Origin: Candidatus Ruthturnera sp.
GTDB taxonomy: Bacteria; Pseudomonadota; Gammaproteobacteria; PS1; Pseudothioglobaceae
Length of the DNA: 43,107 nt
Direction: 5' to 3'
Assembly: GCA_030599095.1 (NCBI GenBank)
Contig: JAUVOQ010000009.1
Coordinates: 1-43,107 of the forward strand
Notes under the pieces: model-generated
The model's database searches: none
What the model was told of the DNA's origin: nothing
Seen by the model: the letters and a program-made list of their open reading frames with translations, nothing else
Position numbers and translations under genes: made by a program
Shown: positions 41,232 to 43,107 of the stretch, one piece after another
How positions within the stretch are numbered: the stretch's first letter is position 1
Layout of the letters: each line of letters begins with the position of its first letter

Positions 41232-42314
41232 TTATAAGTTTATTTTGGACACTTCTTTGTTTAAATCATCAAGGATTAAATGTGCGTAACTCTCAGTCGT
41301 GGTAACTGATGCATGCCCCATTAATTTTTGAATTTTACGCATAGGAGCGTTATTCTGCACCAAATGTGATGCAAAAGTGTGCCTAAGGCAATGTATGCCT
41401 GCTTTATTTTTGAGACCAATTTTATTACAAATACGACGAAAGCGCTTTTTATAAACATCCACACTTGAAAAACGATCTGCCACATACTCAGTATTTTTAC
41501 TAAACAGCCTTAGTGTGGTTTTTGCTCCATCGTTCAAAGGAACTGTACGATGTTGTCTAGACTTGTTTCTATGTTGGTCCGACGAAATAATCTTAATTTT
41601 ATCGTCATACACATCTTCCCATTTGAGGTTATAAAACTCAGATATACGTAAACCAGTGTTTGCTAAAAAACGCCAAACATGTGCTACATCATCGTTTTCT
41701 TGATAAATTTTATTAAGCTCTTCCTGAGTGTAAAACTTAGGAGGGACTGATCGGACACCTTTTAATAATTTTATTTTTGGTGGATTCCAATATTCATCTA
41801 AGTGATCACGATAGTAATTTAACATCGCTGACAAGACTGATAAGTTTCTATTGATAGTAGAAACTACAACTTTTTTTGACCTCTCAGCTTTAAAACTACT
41901 TATATCAGCAACACTAAAGGTGCGCATGTGTTTGTTTTCGTTAAAAAAGGAAATAATAATTTTTAGTGTTAATCCTTGAGAATAGGCTGTTGCTGGATAC
42001 TCTACTTTATGATGTTCAAGATATTTATCAGCTAAATCTTTAAGTAAAATAACTCTGCTTGTATCTTGACCTGGTATTTGTTGAATATCTAAATGATCTA
42101 AATGCCCTGTTAGTAAATAGTTAACGTATTGTGGGTATGCATCTAGAATTTTTAGTAGACCAATAAGTTTAATTTCGGAAAGACCGTTTTCAGTTTTATG
42201 CAATGAAGAATGAGAAACGCCTATTTTTTTATCAAATTCAGCAAGAGACAAGCCTTCTAGTTTCCTAATTTCTCTCAATCTTTTGCCTAAAGTTGAAATA
42301 TTTATATTTTTCAA
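41232..42314 (-). CDS. int: Tyrosine recombinase with N-terminal XRE-type HTH
   Basis: The 360-aa protein has an XRE helix-turn-helix at 8-62 (LREIRKLEGLSLAEFDKKIG, SHSSLHKTENGL), a SAM-like core-binding domain (about 85-190) and a catalytic domain with Arg223 (TGLRISEF), a Lys near 251, His308-x-x-Arg311 (HCLRHTFASHL), His334 (LMGHASVTTTESY) and Tyr343. All catalytic residues are present. It starts 80 bp from the tRNA 3' fragment, as for integrases of tRNA-targeting elements. The fused HTH may let it repress itself or sense state; integrases with this fusion are uncommon. Confidence 0.88.
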   Translation of the reverse strand: MKNINISTLGKRLREIRKLEGLSLAEFDKKIGVSHSSLHKTENGLSEIKLIGLLKILDAYPQYVNYLLTGHLDHLDIQQIPGQDTSRVILLKDLADKYLEHHKVEYPATAYSQGLTLKIIISFFNENKHMRTFSVADISSFKAERSKKVVVSTINRNLSVLSAMLNYYRDHLDEYWNPPKIKLLKGVRSVPPKFYTQEELNKIYQENDDVAHVWRFLANTGLRISEFYNLKWEDVYDDKIKIISSDQHRNKSRQHRTVPLNDGAKTTLRLFSKNTEYVADRFSSVDVYKKRFRRICNKIGLKNKAGIHCLRHTFASHLVQNNAPMRKIQKLMGHASVTTTESYAHLILDDLNKEVSKINL

Positions 42315-42393
42315 GATATAAAGATTGTAAAGTGATATAATAATGACCTATTATACAGGATGCAAGAGAGCAGATATTATGCAAAAAGTAATA

Positions 42394-42435
42394 TGGTGGT
42401 TATGGGTGGACTTGAACCACCGACCCCAGCATTAA
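42394..42435 (-). other. tRNA 3' half, probable att core
   Basis: On the minus strand the sequence runs TTAA-TGCTG-GGGTC, then a T-arm GGTGG-TTCAAGT-CCACC, acceptor strand CATAACC, A and CCA. The 5' half (anticodon stem, D-arm, acceptor partner) is not found upstream. TTAA at the anticodon-loop end fits anticodons NTT (Lys or Asn); discriminator A fits Lys better. A tRNA 3' half next to an integrase start is the classic att core duplicated by integration, or the attP of a circular form. Confidence 0.65.
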
Positions 42436-42795
42436 TACTGGCGAGCGCAAAACAATAAGCCTAATAATTAATATTGTGCTTGTGAAAAATAATTTGTTTA
42501 ATTTTAGGTCATTAAACTTAATACGACTGTCTTTTTTATTTTGTTTTATGTCTTTTCGAAAAACTATAAAATCAAAAATAATTCTTTGCCATGAGGCTTT
42601 TTCAGCAAGCCTTATAAACAGATTAATGCGTTTCCTGAATTCTTGGTATTCGTTATTGTGTTCAAACTCTAAAAAAACTGCATCACGAATAGTGAACAAT
42701 CTTTGCCTAGTGCTTGCAACCAAAAGTGGGGTTATTAATAATGACCAAAAAAGGTAAGCAGTTAAAAGATATAAAATAATAAAATCAGCATCCAT
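42400..42795 (-). CDS. Small membrane protein whose end reads into the tRNA fragment (131 aa)
   Basis: One N-terminal TM region (about 5-27), a charged middle (EFEHNNEYQEFRKRINLFIR) and a second hydrophobic segment (about 108-117). The last ~14 codons (SPVLMLGSVVQVHP) are the tRNA sequence, so the original C terminus was lost at the att site. Its start is one base after the stop of the 80-aa gene. Function unknown. Confidence 0.5.
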   Translation of the reverse strand: MDADFIILYLLTAYLFWSLLITPLLVASTRQRLFTIRDAVFLEFEHNNEYQEFRKRINLFIRLAEKASWQRIIFDFIVFRKDIKQNKKDSRIKFNDLKLNKLFFTSTILIIRLIVLRSPVLMLGSVVQVHP

Positions 42796-42796
42796 G

Positions 42797-43039
42797 TTAT
42801 TTATCCTTTGGGTTAGTTTTTCCTTTGACAGTTAGGTTTGAACTGCTTCTATTTTTGTCTATCTTTTCTTCTAATCTTTGGCTATGATTTGTCATTTGTG
42901 CTGTCTTATGACTAATAAAAACATTTCTTCCTAAAATGTACATAACTAGCCCAACAATAATGGCTACTAAATAGTCAACCCTTAAAAACCCCTTAACCAT
43001 TTGATTTAAAACAATAAAATCAACAAAAACCATAAACAA
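42797..43039 (-). CDS. Small membrane protein, unknown (80 aa)
   Basis: A hydrophobic N-terminal half with a TM helix (about 22-42, VDYLVAIIVGLVMYILGRNV) and a charged tail (HSQRLEEKIDKNRSS). It is followed by the 131-aa membrane gene with adjoining stop and start, so the two probably form a pair. No family recognised. Confidence 0.5.
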   Translation of the reverse strand: MFMVFVDFIVLNQMVKGFLRVDYLVAIIVGLVMYILGRNVFISHKTAQMTNHSQRLEEKIDKNRSSSNLTVKGKTNPKDK

Positions 43040-43107
43040 ATCAACCAGATTTTGGTAAAATAACCATCATTTCTTGGTCGTTTTGTTTATAAAATATGCT
43101 AACCAAA

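Overview
The window is an AT-rich gammaproteobacterial stretch that looks like one mobile element. It combines a complete F-type conjugation locus (TraA L E K B V C, N W U, TrbC, TraF, D, I, H, G) with plasmid functions (iteron-regulated Rep_3 initiator, ParA plus a small partner) and a tyrosine recombinase beside a tRNA 3' half. I read it as a conjugative plasmid able to integrate, or an integrated plasmid. The low GC, IS256 relics and a giant RTX/cadherin-type adhesin would fit a sulfur-oxidising symbiont-type gammaproteobacterium (SUP05/Thioglobus-like). The host assignment is inference only.

Layout. (1) 1-3.2 kb: 3' part of a type I-secreted adhesin broken by an in-frame stop and by a frameshift in a C6 tract, then decayed IS256 and GST-like fragments. 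(2) 3.3-4.9 kb: two groups of 20-22 bp iterons and the rep gene. (3) 4.9-30.1 kb: all on the plus strand, tightly packed and often overlapping: EndA-type nuclease, small unknown genes, periplasmic DsbC, the pilus/T4SS genes, an RHH accessory protein, coupling protein TraD, MOBF relaxase-helicase TraI, TraH and TraG. (4) 30.1-34.5 kb: a defence-like island. It holds a small membrane protein, a three-gene unit (46-aa ORF, DUF1863/TIR-like protein, multi-TM protein) behind a leader that can hide its own start codon, and a divergent AAA-DUF4435 fusion resembling fused PARIS with two tiny membrane-protein genes upstream. An IS256 relic follows. (5) 34.5-36.8 kb, minus strand: ParG-like, ParA, HNH nuclease, S26 (RP4 TraF-type) peptidase and an XRE regulator, with long inverted repeats at the control regions. 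(6) 36.8-41.2 kb: a repeat-rich gap (possible oriT or centromere), a frameshifted ArdC antirestriction gene, and small genes served by four near-identical promoters. Two of these promoters face away from each other and form a 43-bp perfect inverted repeat. (7) 41.2-43.1 kb: an HTH-integrase fusion, a tRNA 3' fragment and two small membrane-protein genes.

How it may work together. Rep and Par maintain the element, TraI and TraD process and deliver the DNA through the T4SS, and the S26 peptidase and thiol enzymes mature envelope parts. The 37-41 kb block resembles a plasmid leading region expressing antirestriction functions early after entry. The TIR and AAA-DUF4435 loci probably exclude phages or competing elements.

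Three coding interruptions (adhesin C6, ardC A8, and an A5 tract at 40 kb) lie at homopolymers and may be slippage sites, decay or sequencing error. All assignments rest on reading motifs by eye; no search was run.
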